A DNA stretch of 64,000 nt from JBCDJI01 sp964351865. Its GTDB lineage: Bacteria; Verrucomicrobiota; Verrucomicrobiia; Methylacidiphilales; JBCBYL01. The position numbers and the translations under genes are program-made. The notes beneath the pieces are model-generated. The model searched no databases and was not told the origin of the DNA. It worked only from the letters and a program-made list of their open reading frames with translations. Below are positions 27,723 through 37,075 of the stretch, in pieces. The stretch is taken from contig CAYGPJ010000016.1 in the NCBI GenBank assembly GCA_964351865.1, forward strand, positions 1 through 64,000, read 5' to 3'. How positions within the stretch are numbered: the first letter of the stretch is position 1; each line of letters begins with the position of its first letter.

Positions 27723-28299
27723 TTAGGCCAGACGCGAATATAGTTTTTTTTGACTAAGCACGTTCACGCAGGGGCCTGCTGCCGGATGAGAGATACGGCG
27801 GTGATTGAAGCAGTCTTTATCCAGCAAATATGGGGTGCCATCGGGCTGAACGTAGGGAAGATTTGGAATTCCGGCTTTACCCAGCAAGTCCGACGTAACG
27901 AGAGGCGGGTTTGAGTGGTTCGAGACCGAGTCGAGTGTGATGGCAGGTAGCCCCAGCCAAATTTAATTTTTCATGAGTTTTCAGATCGTCATGGGCATTT
28001 TCAAGGAAGAGATTACCTCCCGAGTAAATACGGGTGTCATTGTGGGGTTGCCGGAAGGGGGGTGCTCTCGCGGAACACCCCTGCGTGCCCGGTGATGATT
28101 TCACCGGGTTGGGCTACTTCTGCGGCAACTGACATGATGCAAAAGGGTGGTTGTGGGACCCGTCATGCGCATCATCGCCGTTCGGTGAGACGAAATATTC
28201 CCTGGGTGAAAACGTTCAGGCGACTAATATGCAGAACGTCAACATCATGCGGCAACCTAACTGAAACATGCATCTGGGGGCTGAAGTGAAATGTTTCAT
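27723..28299 (-). pseudogene. Decayed right-handed beta-helix (pectate-lyase-superfamily) gene
   Basis: No intact gene is here, but pieces of one family appear in order on the minus strand in shifting frames. From 28299 a signal-like start gives ...MMLTFCILVA. Then come EYFVSPNGDDAHDGSHNHPF (around 28140-28200) and, after a frameshift, VAQPGEIITGHAGVFRES. Next is the jump to NDTRIYSGGNLFLENA...HTRLGLEPLKPASR and, after another frameshift, VTSDLLGKAGIPNLPYVQPD, GTPYLLDKDCFNHRR and a stop at 27723-27725. These match the N- and C-terminal signatures of secreted parallel beta-helix glycan-active proteins. Only about 190 codons remain of an expected 500-700, so the middle is deleted and at least three frameshifts are present. 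Confidence 0.75.
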
Positions 28300-28410
28300 G
28301 GAATTTAAATGCTGGCGATTGGGGAAGGGGTAACTGATAGTAAGGGAACTTTAGCCATAAGCGGGATTTTATCTTGAGATCTGATCGGGGCGAACTAGCT
28401 TTTAATTATT
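28300..28410. promoter_or_regulatory. Leader region of the LamG-lipoprotein/sulfatase block
   Basis: 111 bp between the remains of the minus-strand beta-helix gene and the plus-strand lipoprotein. It ends in an AT-rich TTTTAATTATT directly against the ATG. Promoter boxes were not assigned. Confidence 0.3.
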
Positions 28411-29145
28411 ATGTTGAAGGTTCAGAAAATATTTTGGTGGCTAGCGATTGGCATCATGGGCACGGGCTGTGCCGAAAAAGATTCGTCAGTATCTCAGGCT
28501 CCAACCGCCTCAATGGAGCCAGCAGCTATAGTGAGTGAGAGTGGCGAGTTTAACTGTATTTTAAGTGAGTTGTTGGAAAATCCTACTCACGAGGTGTCGA
28601 TTTCCGGGAATCCAGAGCGTGTCAGCGATGCGGTGATGGGCGAGGTGGTTCTCTTCGACGGTGTCGATGATGCGGTGTTCATCAACACCAATCCACTGGA
28701 GGGACTCACCCGTTTCACCGTGGAAATCATCTTCCGGCAGGATGGTGGGGGAAGTATGGAACCGAGGTTCTTTCATATCGGTCACGCCAAGGGGGATCGT
28801 ATGCTGCTGGAAACACGGCTTACGGATGATGGTCAGTGGCATCTCGATAGCTTTCTGCGATCAGGAGAAGCTTATCAGGTCCTGATTGATCCGCAGCAGA
28901 ACCATCCGGTGGGTGAGTGGGCGCATGTGGCACTGGTGCTCGAGGATGGTCACATGCGGCATTACGTGAATGGGAAACAGGAACTGGCGGGGCAGTTGGA
29001 ATTCAACCCGATCATCGGCGGCAGCATGTCGCTGGGGGTGCGCTTGGGGCTGAGGCACTGGTTCAAGGGAGCGATTCACTCTATTCGAGTGACCCCTGAG
29101 GCTTTGAAAGTGGAATCGTTTTTACCGGAAGCGTCGAAATTTTGA
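28411..29145 (+). CDS. LamG-like (concanavalin A-fold) domain lipoprotein
   Basis: 244 aa with the lipobox IMGTG-Cys20. The single recognisable domain (about 70-235) is a laminin-G-3-like jelly roll. It has VVLFDGVDDAVFINTNPLEG, TVEIIFRQDGGG, GEWAHVALVLEDGHMRHYVNGK and LRLG/LGLRHWFKGAIHSIRV, the standard order for this fold. It has no catalytic motif. The usual role is glycan binding or surface attachment, so it may hold substrate for the sulfatases that follow, the first of which starts 105 bp downstream. Confidence 0.8.
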   Translation: MLKVQKIFWWLAIGIMGTGCAEKDSSVSQAPTASMEPAAIVSESGEFNCILSELLENPTHEVSISGNPERVSDAVMGEVVLFDGVDDAVFINTNPLEGLTRFTVEIIFRQDGGGSMEPRFFHIGHAKGDRMLLETRLTDDGQWHLDSFLRSGEAYQVLIDPQQNHPVGEWAHVALVLEDGHMRHYVNGKQELAGQLEFNPIIGGSMSLGVRLGLRHWFKGAIHSIRVTPEALKVESFLPEASKF

Positions 29146-29250
29146 TGAATCAATTGAGGGCTCAGTCCCCCATTTCACATGTTGCCGTTGCTCAGATATG
29201 AAACGTAAGATATCAATAGTTGGGAGGCTGGCACTATTTCACTACACTTT

Positions 29251-30735
29251 ATGAAGAAACCCCTGATAATCATGAGAACTACATTTCTACTGATCGCACT
29301 GCTTTGTCATTCCATGACGCATGCCGCCGAAAAACCAAATATCATCTTCGTCCTATGTGATGACCTTGGTTACGGAGACCTGCAATGCCTGAATCCGCAG
29401 AGTGGTAAAATCCCGACACCTGCGGCTGACAAACTGGCTGCAGCTGGAATGATATTTACCGATGCTCACTCCGGTTCTTCGGTGTGTACACCCACGCGCT
29501 ATGGCTTGATGACCGGGCGCTACAGCTGGCGCACCTCTTTACAATCTGGCGTCGTGCAAGGATATGAACCTAACTTGATCGCCGCCGGGCGTCCTACGGT
29601 GGCCAGTTTCCTGCAAGATCAAGGCTACCACACCGCGATCATCGGGAAGTGGCATCTGAACTTTCAATATACAGATCCTGATTCCGGAGCATTCCTGAAT
29701 AAAAAGGACATGAAGAAAAATGAAGTGGCACCGATCGGATCTATTATTCCGGACGGCCCCTTAACCCGTGGCTTTGATTACTATCACGGCTTCCACCATG
29801 CCCGCGATATGGAGGGGGTGATAGAAAACGATCGGGTCATCGAGCATGACGCAGTGATCAACATGTTGCCGCGTCTGACTCGCAAGGCGGTGGAATATAT
29901 CGACTCGCGCGCTAAAAGCGCACCGGATCAACCTTTCTTTCTCTACCTGCCGCTGGGTTCACCCCATACGCCCATCGTGCCTGCTCCCGAGTGGCAGGGG
30001 AAAAGCGGGTTGGGCGACTACGGCGATTTCGTGATGCAGAACGATGCCGCTCTGGGGGCAGTGATGGATGCATTGGATCGCAATGGACTGACCGACAATA
30101 CCTTCATCCTCTTTTCCAGCGACAATGGTTGCTCCAAGGCGGCGGGTATTCCAGAGCTTGAAAAGCAGGGGCACTTAGTCAGCGCCCAGTTCAGGGGATC
30201 CAAAGCTGATATTTGGGATGGAGGTCACCGTGTGCCATTCCTGGTTCGCTGGCCGGGAAAGATCGAGCCGGGTTCCACTTCAGATCAACTGATCTGTCTG
30301 ACCGATTTCTTTGCAACCATCTGCGACGTGACGGGTCAGGATTTGCCTGTCGGTAGTGGCGAGGACAGCGTCAGTTTTCTGCCCGCACTTTATGGGAAAG
30401 CTATCGAGTCCACCCGCAAAGGAATTATTCATCACTCAATCTCCGGGCATTTTGCCTACCGTGATGGTAAGTGGAAGTTACTGCTCGCACGCGGATCCGG
30501 TGGCTGGTCAAGTCCTCGCGAAAAAGAAATGCCTCAAGACGCTCCCGAGGCTCAGTTGTATGACATGGAGAATGATGCTTCCGAGACCAATAATCTTTAC
30601 ACGACTCATCCGGAGATCGCCCAGCGCCTGTTAGCAGAGTTGACAGCTGATGTGGAAGCGGGCCGCAGCACGGACGGACCCGCTGCCGCAAATGATATTG
30701 ATAAAATCAACCTCTGGAAAAGCGGACGCCAGTGA
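29251..30735 (+). CDS. S1 sulfatase, secreted (CTPTR type)
   Basis: 494 aa. The start is ATG 29251 or ATG 29272 (MRTTFLLIALLCHSMTHAAE); the latter leaves a compact signal. First metal site FVLCDDLGYGDLQCLN; active site C-T-P-T-R with Cys79 (numbered from 29251); IIGKWHL; second metal site ILFSSDNGCSKAAG. The GSSVCTPTRYGLMTGRYSWR signature is that of the S1_15-like group, which includes galactosamine- and galactose-6-sulfatases (from memory). The next sulfatase starts 19 bp after the stop, so the two are co-transcribed. Confidence 0.92.
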   Translation: MKKPLIIMRTTFLLIALLCHSMTHAAEKPNIIFVLCDDLGYGDLQCLNPQSGKIPTPAADKLAAAGMIFTDAHSGSSVCTPTRYGLMTGRYSWRTSLQSGVVQGYEPNLIAAGRPTVASFLQDQGYHTAIIGKWHLNFQYTDPDSGAFLNKKDMKKNEVAPIGSIIPDGPLTRGFDYYHGFHHARDMEGVIENDRVIEHDAVINMLPRLTRKAVEYIDSRAKSAPDQPFFLYLPLGSPHTPIVPAPEWQGKSGLGDYGDFVMQNDAALGAVMDALDRNGLTDNTFILFSSDNGCSKAAGIPELEKQGHLVSAQFRGSKADIWDGGHRVPFLVRWPGKIEPGSTSDQLICLTDFFATICDVTGQDLPVGSGEDSVSFLPALYGKAIESTRKGIIHHSISGHFAYRDGKWKLLLARGSGGWSSPREKEMPQDAPEAQLYDMENDASETNNLYTTHPEIAQRLLAELTADVEAGRSTDGPAAANDIDKINLWKSGRQ

Positions 30736-30754
30736 ATGAATTCACCTAATCACC

Positions 30755-32209
30755 ATGATGAAAAAACAACTGATACTTATGCTATCGCTGCTCTTCGTGG
30801 CGGGCTCAGTAAAAGCGGACCAGCCCAATATCCTGTTCATTCTAGCAGATGATCTCACCTGGGAGGGGATTGGTGCCGTCAATAGTGAGGTTAAAACGCC
30901 GAACCTTGATCGGCTGATGGATAACAGCGTCAGCTTCAGGCGCGCGTATAATATGGGTTCCTATACTCCAGCGGTTTGCGTGGCGAGTCGCACGATGTTT
31001 AATAGTGGACTCAGTCTTTGGCATTGCCCTCAGAAATTCGGCCGGAAATCAGAAAAGAATTCCGATACTGAATCGATCATGGCTCATACGAAAGCTGAAT
31101 CAGTAAAGACCTGGAGTCAGTTGCTGAGCGATGCGGGTTACACCACCTATTTTTCCGGCAAATGGCATGTCAAAATGTTTGAGCCGAAAGCGATTTTTGA
31201 TGTGGTGGGTACGGAGCGACCAGGCATGCCCAATCAAACCCCTGAGGGCTATGACCGCCCTCAAGATGAAAATGACAAGCGTTGGCTGCCCTGGGATAAA
31301 TCAAAAGAAGGCTTCTGGAAGGGCGGAACGCATTGGAGTGAGGTCTTGCGCAATGAAACGATCGGATTCATCGAGCAGGCCAGCGGTGATCCGAACCCTT
31401 TCTTTATGTATATCGCATTCAATGCTCCCCATGACCCGCGGCAGGCACCTAAGGAATACGTCGACATGTATCCTCTGGAATCCATTAAAGTTCCAGAGAA
31501 TTTTATTCCGCAGTATCCGTATGCCGAAGCGATGGAGTCCGGACCAAAGCTCCGCGATGAGCGGCTGGCACCCTTCCCGAGGACGGAATATTCAATCCAG
31601 GTCAACCGGGCTGAATATTATGCTTTAATTACCCACATGGACGAACAGATCGGCCAAATAATGTCAGCACTGGAAAAAAGCGGACAGCTGGACAATACCT
31701 ACATTTTCTTTACAGCGGACCACGGCCTCGCGGTCGGTCATCATGGCCTGTTGGGCAAACAAAACATGTATGAAGACAGCATCGGTGCGCCGCTCATGGT
31801 CAGTGGACCGGGACTCGAAAAAGGCAAGCTGCTGGATCAGCGGGTTTATATCCAGGACATCGTTCCCAGCACCTTGGAGTTGGCCAATGCCAGCATTCCG
31901 GAGACGGTCGAGTTTGAGAGTTTTATGCCACTGGTTATGGGGGAGAGATCTGAAGGACGTGACGTGATCTATGGTGCCTATACCAAGGCCCAGCGCTGTC
32001 TGATCCAGGCGGATTGGAAGCTGATCTACTATCCCAAGGCCACTAAGTTCCGCTTATTCAATCTGGTAAAAGATCCCCATGAAATGAATGACCTCGCGGA
32101 TCACCCGGAATATCAGGAGCGATTGGATTCGATGAAATCAAGCCTCGCAGATGAAATGAAGCGACTCAATGATCCGCTGTCTCATGAAGGGATTCTATCC
32201 AGCCGTTGA
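30755..32209 (+). CDS. S1 sulfatase, secreted (CVASR type)
   Basis: 484 aa with a Sec signal (MMKKQLILMLSLLFVAGSVK-A). The start has two tandem ATGs. First metal site FILADDLTWEGIG; active site C-V-A-S-R with Cys75; FSGKWHV; second metal site FFTADHGLAVGHHGLLGKQN. The ADHGLAVGxHG pattern differs from the other sulfatases here and points to a separate S1 subfamily. I cannot name the substrate. It forms a two-gene unit with the sulfatase 19 bp upstream and ends 60 bp from the convergent GH50-like gene. Confidence 0.9.
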   Translation: MMKKQLILMLSLLFVAGSVKADQPNILFILADDLTWEGIGAVNSEVKTPNLDRLMDNSVSFRRAYNMGSYTPAVCVASRTMFNSGLSLWHCPQKFGRKSEKNSDTESIMAHTKAESVKTWSQLLSDAGYTTYFSGKWHVKMFEPKAIFDVVGTERPGMPNQTPEGYDRPQDENDKRWLPWDKSKEGFWKGGTHWSEVLRNETIGFIEQASGDPNPFFMYIAFNAPHDPRQAPKEYVDMYPLESIKVPENFIPQYPYAEAMESGPKLRDERLAPFPRTEYSIQVNRAEYYALITHMDEQIGQIMSALEKSGQLDNTYIFFTADHGLAVGHHGLLGKQNMYEDSIGAPLMVSGPGLEKGKLLDQRVYIQDIVPSTLELANASIPETVEFESFMPLVMGERSEGRDVIYGAYTKAQRCLIQADWKLIYYPKATKFRLFNLVKDPHEMNDLADHPEYQERLDSMKSSLADEMKRLNDPLSHEGILSSR

Positions 32210-32269
32210 TAATACTCCCAGTTGAGCCAAAAGTGGACCAGCATCTGTCGGACTTGCTGTAAGCAGTTT

Positions 32270-33790
32270 TTACTGATTCGATAGCGTCTGGGCATCGGGA
32301 AAATTGGGTGAGTCAGCGTTCAGCAGATAGTCCCTCAATCCATACACATTCCGATTGATCCGTCGCATCGATTCGATCAATTCGGGGTAAGGCTGATAGG
32401 CTGCATTCAGGATACCCTTGTTACTGGCTTTTTCCTGATACTGCAGTGGGCCTTCATCAGTGTAGCGGAACCAGTGCCAGCCGACGATATTCGGGTTGCG
32501 GAGCAGGCTGATGGTGAAGTTTTCGTAAAACCGGCCACGATCTTTCTGAGAGCGAACCAGGAAGCCGGCACCCGAAACGTTACGCAGTCCGGAGTCGACC
32601 CCCTTGGCATACCATTCGGTGATCATGATCGGCTTTCCCGCAAGTGTGGCCATTGCGTTCATTTGTTCCTGATCGATATTCCAGCGATGGTAGAGATTAA
32701 TCGCGATCACATCCATGTATTTCCCGGCGGCCTCATAGGCAGAAGGTTGGACTAAAGCGGTTTTGTGAAAGCGCGTTCCCAGATACATGTGGTTGGGGTC
32801 ATATTTGTGAATGGTTTCACGCACGAGCTTGAAGTATCTCGAGAGCACCATCACACAAAACTCACGGTCATCGGCGGGAGTGATGTCGTTTTCGGTTTTT
32901 CCTCTTTCTTGCAGCCAGACACGGGCTGCCACAGTGCCATGATCCTGTTCACCACGTGCTAGATAGCGTTGGATAATTTTCTCCTCAGATAAGGGGATCT
33001 CGTTATCAGAAAAGATACCAAAGACCCACGGGTCATCTTTGGTTTCAACTAGACGTTGGCAGGCTTCATCGATGTGGGCGGGGAGGTCCGGGTGGAAAAC
33101 AGGCAGCACGTCCCCAGTCAGATTCGTGCTGCCGTAACTGGGTTGATAGAGATGATGTTTTTTGGCAAAGGAGCCCATGATCGATATGTGAATCGTATAC
33201 GGCATGGGGTGACCAAATTCCTTAAAGAGCAGCCCCCCACTTGACCAACAGCCCAGCGTATTAAAGTGAAGATCATCCTGAAGCAGTGAGTGAGTTTGTT
33301 CCGCCCAAACTTTTTTGGATTTAAATTTTTCCTTAAAGACCTCTTTGCTATCCAGTAAATCATCATGAGGATTGACCGCATTGACTCCTAATCCCCAAAA
33401 ATGGTATCCTAACGGATCTACCAGTATCCAACGATCCGAAAGCTTCTTGGCGTAAAAAGATCCGGTGGCTTCTTCGCGTCGGTCGGTTCGGCCTCCAAAT
33501 TGGCTGAGAGGTATCGCTGGTTGCTTGAAATCTACCAAGTGATCGAGGGTAATCGTCTGGTAGGTTCTCCATTCCTGTGTATGTTTGGGCAACACTTGGA
33601 CCGGGGTCGGCTCCAGCACCCGATTCGAGACCTCTTGTTTGATTTTGGGGAGTGTTGCTTCTGAGTCGATTACCACAGGGGCGTTGTGAGTTGTCGATTC
33701 TTTCCCGCAGGAAAGGAAGAACGTGCAACAAAGTGCCGGAATCAGGATAAAACCGATCGGGCCGCTTCTGCTATATTCTTGAATCAGCAC
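32270..33790 (-). CDS. GH50-like (beta-agarase-type) clan GH-A glycosidase lipoprotein
   Basis: 506 aa with the lipobox FFLS-Cys28. The region SDRWILVDPLGYHFWGLGVNAV (about 118-138) is the typical start of the barrel in agarase-type proteins. The likely acid/base is Glu264 in GIFSDNE and the nucleophile Glu392 in MITEWYAKGVDSGL, followed by VGWHWFRYTDEGP. These match GH50 beta-agarases and related unclassified GH-A enzymes. A true agarase role would be odd in a fucan locus; galactan or galactofucan cleavage is an alternative. It lies 24 bp downstream of the S1_4-like sulfatase on the same strand. Confidence 0.7.
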   Translation of the reverse strand: MLIQEYSRSGPIGFILIPALCCTFFLSCGKESTTHNAPVVIDSEATLPKIKQEVSNRVLEPTPVQVLPKHTQEWRTYQTITLDHLVDFKQPAIPLSQFGGRTDRREEATGSFYAKKLSDRWILVDPLGYHFWGLGVNAVNPHDDLLDSKEVFKEKFKSKKVWAEQTHSLLQDDLHFNTLGCWSSGGLLFKEFGHPMPYTIHISIMGSFAKKHHLYQPSYGSTNLTGDVLPVFHPDLPAHIDEACQRLVETKDDPWVFGIFSDNEIPLSEEKIIQRYLARGEQDHGTVAARVWLQERGKTENDITPADDREFCVMVLSRYFKLVRETIHKYDPNHMYLGTRFHKTALVQPSAYEAAGKYMDVIAINLYHRWNIDQEQMNAMATLAGKPIMITEWYAKGVDSGLRNVSGAGFLVRSQKDRGRFYENFTISLLRNPNIVGWHWFRYTDEGPLQYQEKASNKGILNAAYQPYPELIESMRRINRNVYGLRDYLLNADSPNFPDAQTLSNQ

Positions 33791-33814
33791 CGCAGTCGGT
33801 TTTCGCTAATTTTG

Positions 33815-35425
33815 TTATTCAATGCCATCCTGATCGGGATATTTTCCTCTATAGAATTTCACTCGCTCCCTCCAAGGGAGGGGTTCCAGCGGATAGACAT
33901 GGTTCTTTTCCGCCCACCGAATCCAATTGTTTTCTAAACGTTGAGCGACTTCCGGGTGGGTTTGAGCCAGATTATTCTGTTCGAAGGGATCTTCATTAAG
34001 ATGGTAAAGCTCCCATGGACTGCTTTCATGCAGACGCACCAGTTTCCAACCATCGGAAATAATCGCACTGGCGGTCTGGTGTTCGTAGTAGAGTGCACGA
34101 TCCGGTAACGCTTGGCCTTCCAGCACGGGAACCAGACTGGTGCCATCCGGCGAGCTGATTTTCTTGCCTTTGAACGTATCCGGATAATCGATACCTGCTA
34201 TATCGATGCAGGTGGAAAGGAGATCCTTGATGTGACTCCATTCACGTCGCAGCGTGCCAGATTCTGCCCCGAATCTTTTGGGATAATGAATGATCAGCGG
34301 GGAGTGAATACCTCCGAAGTGGGTATACTGTTTGAACATACGGTAAGGGGTGTTGCTGAGTGAGGATGCCAGCTTCGAGGAAATACCACCTTCAAAGGTT
34401 GCTCCGTTATCGCTCAGAAAGAGAATCAAGGTGTTGTCATACATTCCCTTGGCTTTGAGTGCGTCGACGACTTCTCCGATCCCGTCGTCCATGATTTCTA
34501 CCATAGCGGCGTAGGTGGACATCTCCTCAATCCAGTCCTGCTGTTGTTCGGGTGACAGTGATTCCCAGGCGGGACGGTTCCCGTCGTAATCCGCTTCGTG
34601 CAGAGGAAGTGCGGCGTCTGTCTGCAGGATACCAATTTTTTTAAGTTTTTCGTAACGTGCCTGCCGTAGCACATCATAGCCGACAGCGTAAAGATCCCGG
34701 TAAGTGGCGATCCGCTCTTCCGGGGCCTGCATCGGGCGGTGTGGCGCATAATGCGCGAGATACATAAAGAGTGGTTTTTGGGAATCATGCATCTGAATAA
34801 ACTTCAGGGCATATTCAGTAATCGCCGTGGTGTAATAATAATCCTCAGGTAAATCCGTGACGCGTGTTTCATTACGCATGAGGCTCTTCGGTTTGTAGTA
34901 ACCACCTCCACCGGACAGACCGCCGTAGTACTCATCAAATCCCCGCTGAGTCGGCCAACTGCCATTCGGTTCCGGTTTTTCGATATCCATGTAATTACCG
35001 TCTACGGTAACATGCCATTTGCCGGACATGTAGGTGCCATACCCATTCTGTTTAAAAATTTCGGCAATGGTGGGGACCTCATCGGTGATTTGGCCACGAT
35101 AGCCGGGACGATGCTCATCGGCGGCGGTCATCCATCCCATTCCGACGGAGTGTTGGTCACGCCCCGTCAACAGCGCGGCCCGACTCGGACAGCAGCGGCT
35201 GGTGTTGGTGAAGTGGGTGAACCGGATTCCCTCATCGGCTAGTTGATCAATGCGGGGCGTGCGAATTTCCCCGCCGTAAGCACCGAGATCGGAAAAGCCG
35301 AGGTCGTCGCACATGATAAGCACGACATTGGGTCGCTTAACTTCTTGGTCGGAGGATGCTTTTTTTCCACAGGAAACCGCCAAGAGTGGCAACAAGGCTA
35401 AGGATAAGTATTTTATTTTCATCAT
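33815..35425 (-). CDS. S1 sulfatase lipoprotein, arylsulfatase type (S1_4-like)
   Basis: 536 aa from the tandem ATGs at 35425/35422. An upstream start 24 codons earlier is less likely because the later one begins a clean lipoprotein signal (MMKIKYLSLALLPLLAVS-C). First metal site LIMCDDLGFSDLG; active site C-C-P-S-R with Cys78; TYMSGKWHV; second metal site ILFLSDNGATFEG. It is collinear with the sulfatase at 16014-17633, down to the C-terminal REHV/RERVKxYxxKYPDQDGxE ending. Being paired with a GH50-like gene rather than a GH95 suggests that the two copies may differ in the sugar they serve. Confidence 0.92.
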   Translation of the reverse strand: MMKIKYLSLALLPLLAVSCGKKASSDQEVKRPNVVLIMCDDLGFSDLGAYGGEIRTPRIDQLADEGIRFTHFTNTSRCCPSRAALLTGRDQHSVGMGWMTAADEHRPGYRGQITDEVPTIAEIFKQNGYGTYMSGKWHVTVDGNYMDIEKPEPNGSWPTQRGFDEYYGGLSGGGGYYKPKSLMRNETRVTDLPEDYYYTTAITEYALKFIQMHDSQKPLFMYLAHYAPHRPMQAPEERIATYRDLYAVGYDVLRQARYEKLKKIGILQTDAALPLHEADYDGNRPAWESLSPEQQQDWIEEMSTYAAMVEIMDDGIGEVVDALKAKGMYDNTLILFLSDNGATFEGGISSKLASSLSNTPYRMFKQYTHFGGIHSPLIIHYPKRFGAESGTLRREWSHIKDLLSTCIDIAGIDYPDTFKGKKISSPDGTSLVPVLEGQALPDRALYYEHQTASAIISDGWKLVRLHESSPWELYHLNEDPFEQNNLAQTHPEVAQRLENNWIRWAEKNHVYPLEPLPWRERVKFYRGKYPDQDGIE

Positions 35426-35621
35426 AGGATAATCGCTGGCAAACAGTGGTTCTGATATTTCTTTATCTTCGCTTCTCATAAGCGGGCACGACCGCATGTT
35501 TTCATTGTGGTCTCAGAAAAAGTTAATTGTTATAATACTTATTATCTTAAAGAGGGAGATTTTCAATATTTATGTGTACCCAGACTTTGAAGTGTAGCGA
35601 TGCAATCATCAATTTAACAAC
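35426..35621. promoter_or_regulatory. Divergent promoter region, sulfatase / PL6 lyase
   Basis: 196 bp between divergent starts. It contains the AT-rich stretch GTTATAATACTTATTATC (about 35528-35546). No individual promoter or operator could be assigned. Confidence 0.35.
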
Positions 35622-36974
35622 ATGACCTGCTGTGACTGGAGAGCCGTTGCCAGCGTCGCGATCGTTGTCTTGATCATAGGCGCATCGCTTCCTGCTCACT
35701 CTGAGACCCATGCCATCGACTCTGCCAAGCAACTGCGGGAGATTCGCGATAAGGTGGTCGCCGGGGATGAAATAGTGCTCCGCGACGGGATATACACCGA
35801 TCAGCATTTTGTTTTCAGTGGCACGGGGACGGAGGAACAGCCGATTACGCTGCGGGCGGAAACACCGGAGCGGGTCATCCTCAACGGCACCTCACGTCTA
35901 TCCATCGGGGGTGACCATTTGGTGGTCGATGGACTTTTCTTTAACGGAGGAGCGCTCGAATCCGGATCGGTCATCGAATTTCAATCTGATGAGGGAACCC
36001 CAGCACGACATTGCCTGCTGCGCAATACAGCCATCAAGGATTATAATCCACCCGAAAAACAAACCCGCTATTTCTGGGTCTCACTTTTCGGATATGCGAA
36101 CCGGGTTGAAAACTGCACCTTTTCCGGGCAAAAGCATTCCGGGGTGACGCTTTGCGTTCGACTAACCAATGGTGAATCCGCCGGACATCGTATCCATAGA
36201 AATTATTTTTTCGACCGCCCGGAAGGCACAGGCAACGGATTCGAAACTATCCGCATCGGCACCGGCAGTGAGAGGATGACCAAGGCCCGATGCGTGGTTT
36301 CCGAAAATGTTTTTGAACGATGCAGTGGTGAAATGGAAATTATTTCTAACAAATCCTGCGAGAATACTTATTCGGGTAACACGTTTCTGCAGAGTGCCGG
36401 CACCCTGACTCTTCGGCAGGGAGATCGGTGTGTGATTGAGAATAACGTGTTCAAGGGCGGAGATGCGGTTGGAACAGGAGGTCTGCGGGTCACTGGCGAC
36501 GGCCACCGCATCGCAGGCAACTATTTCTCGGGGACCAAGGGGCGTGGAGGCGGCGCCATCTCACTGCGGGCAGGAATTGCGGGCACGACTCGCGGGGGAT
36601 ATTCACAAGTCACCCATTGCTCGATTGACGGAAATACCTTCATCAACAATCCAGGCACATTGTTCGCGCTTGATGCGGGTTACCAACCGGATCAGGGCCT
36701 GGCGCTGCCTGCGAAAGTCATGTTTTCCAACAACCTCGTCGTAGTAAAGGAAGGCGAAAAGGAGATGATCTCGGCGACCACTCCCTCAACCGGAATCACT
36801 TGGAAAGAGAATCTATTGGTCAGCGCGGTGTCGGGGCAAACAGCACCCGAAGGCTTTGCGCTGCTGGGACAGGTTCCACCGCATATGCTGGGACGGCTTG
36901 AACCTGCTTATCTGAAAGGTCCGGAGGTAGGCGCAGCATGGGCTTACCCGCTGCTAGTTAAAGGGATGCATTGA
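35622..36974 (+). CDS. PL6 polysaccharide lyase (alginate lyase / chondroitinase B-like)
   Basis: 450 aa with a Sec signal ending near LPAHS. It is a right-handed beta-helix of the PL6 type. The key signatures are all present: NGFETIRIG (206-213), CSGEMEIISNKSCENTY with the presumed catalytic Lys244, and LTLRQGDRC with Arg265 as general acid. Calcium-binding Glu/Asn residues lie in the same strands. PL6 enzymes cleave alginate, or more rarely dermatan sulfate, by beta-elimination. The length fits a single-domain PL6. It stands alone between a divergent sulfatase and the Bat operon, 102 bp upstream of the MoxR start. Confidence 0.9.
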   Translation: MTCCDWRAVASVAIVVLIIGASLPAHSETHAIDSAKQLREIRDKVVAGDEIVLRDGIYTDQHFVFSGTGTEEQPITLRAETPERVILNGTSRLSIGGDHLVVDGLFFNGGALESGSVIEFQSDEGTPARHCLLRNTAIKDYNPPEKQTRYFWVSLFGYANRVENCTFSGQKHSGVTLCVRLTNGESAGHRIHRNYFFDRPEGTGNGFETIRIGTGSERMTKARCVVSENVFERCSGEMEIISNKSCENTYSGNTFLQSAGTLTLRQGDRCVIENNVFKGGDAVGTGGLRVTGDGHRIAGNYFSGTKGRGGGAISLRAGIAGTTRGGYSQVTHCSIDGNTFINNPGTLFALDAGYQPDQGLALPAKVMFSNNLVVVKEGEKEMISATTPSTGITWKENLLVSAVSGQTAPEGFALLGQVPPHMLGRLEPAYLKGPEVGAAWAYPLLVKGMH

Positions 36975-37075
36975 GCTGATCGTTGGCAAGCAGTCTGCGA
37001 TTCGGTGGCTACCGGACTTCTTGCCATGCGGTCCTTGCATTAGTTATTTATATCTACAATAATAATTATCCTAAT

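Noticed and set aside
28088..28108. Perfect 8-bp hairpin CCCGGTGA / TCACCGGG
   Set aside because: It lies inside the decayed beta-helix gene in a stretch that still reads as protein (QPGEIITGHAG), so it is probably coincidental.
32251..32266. Short hairpin with a T-run between converging sulfatase and GH50-like genes
   Set aside because: The stem is only about 5 bp with a wobble pair; too weak to call a terminator.
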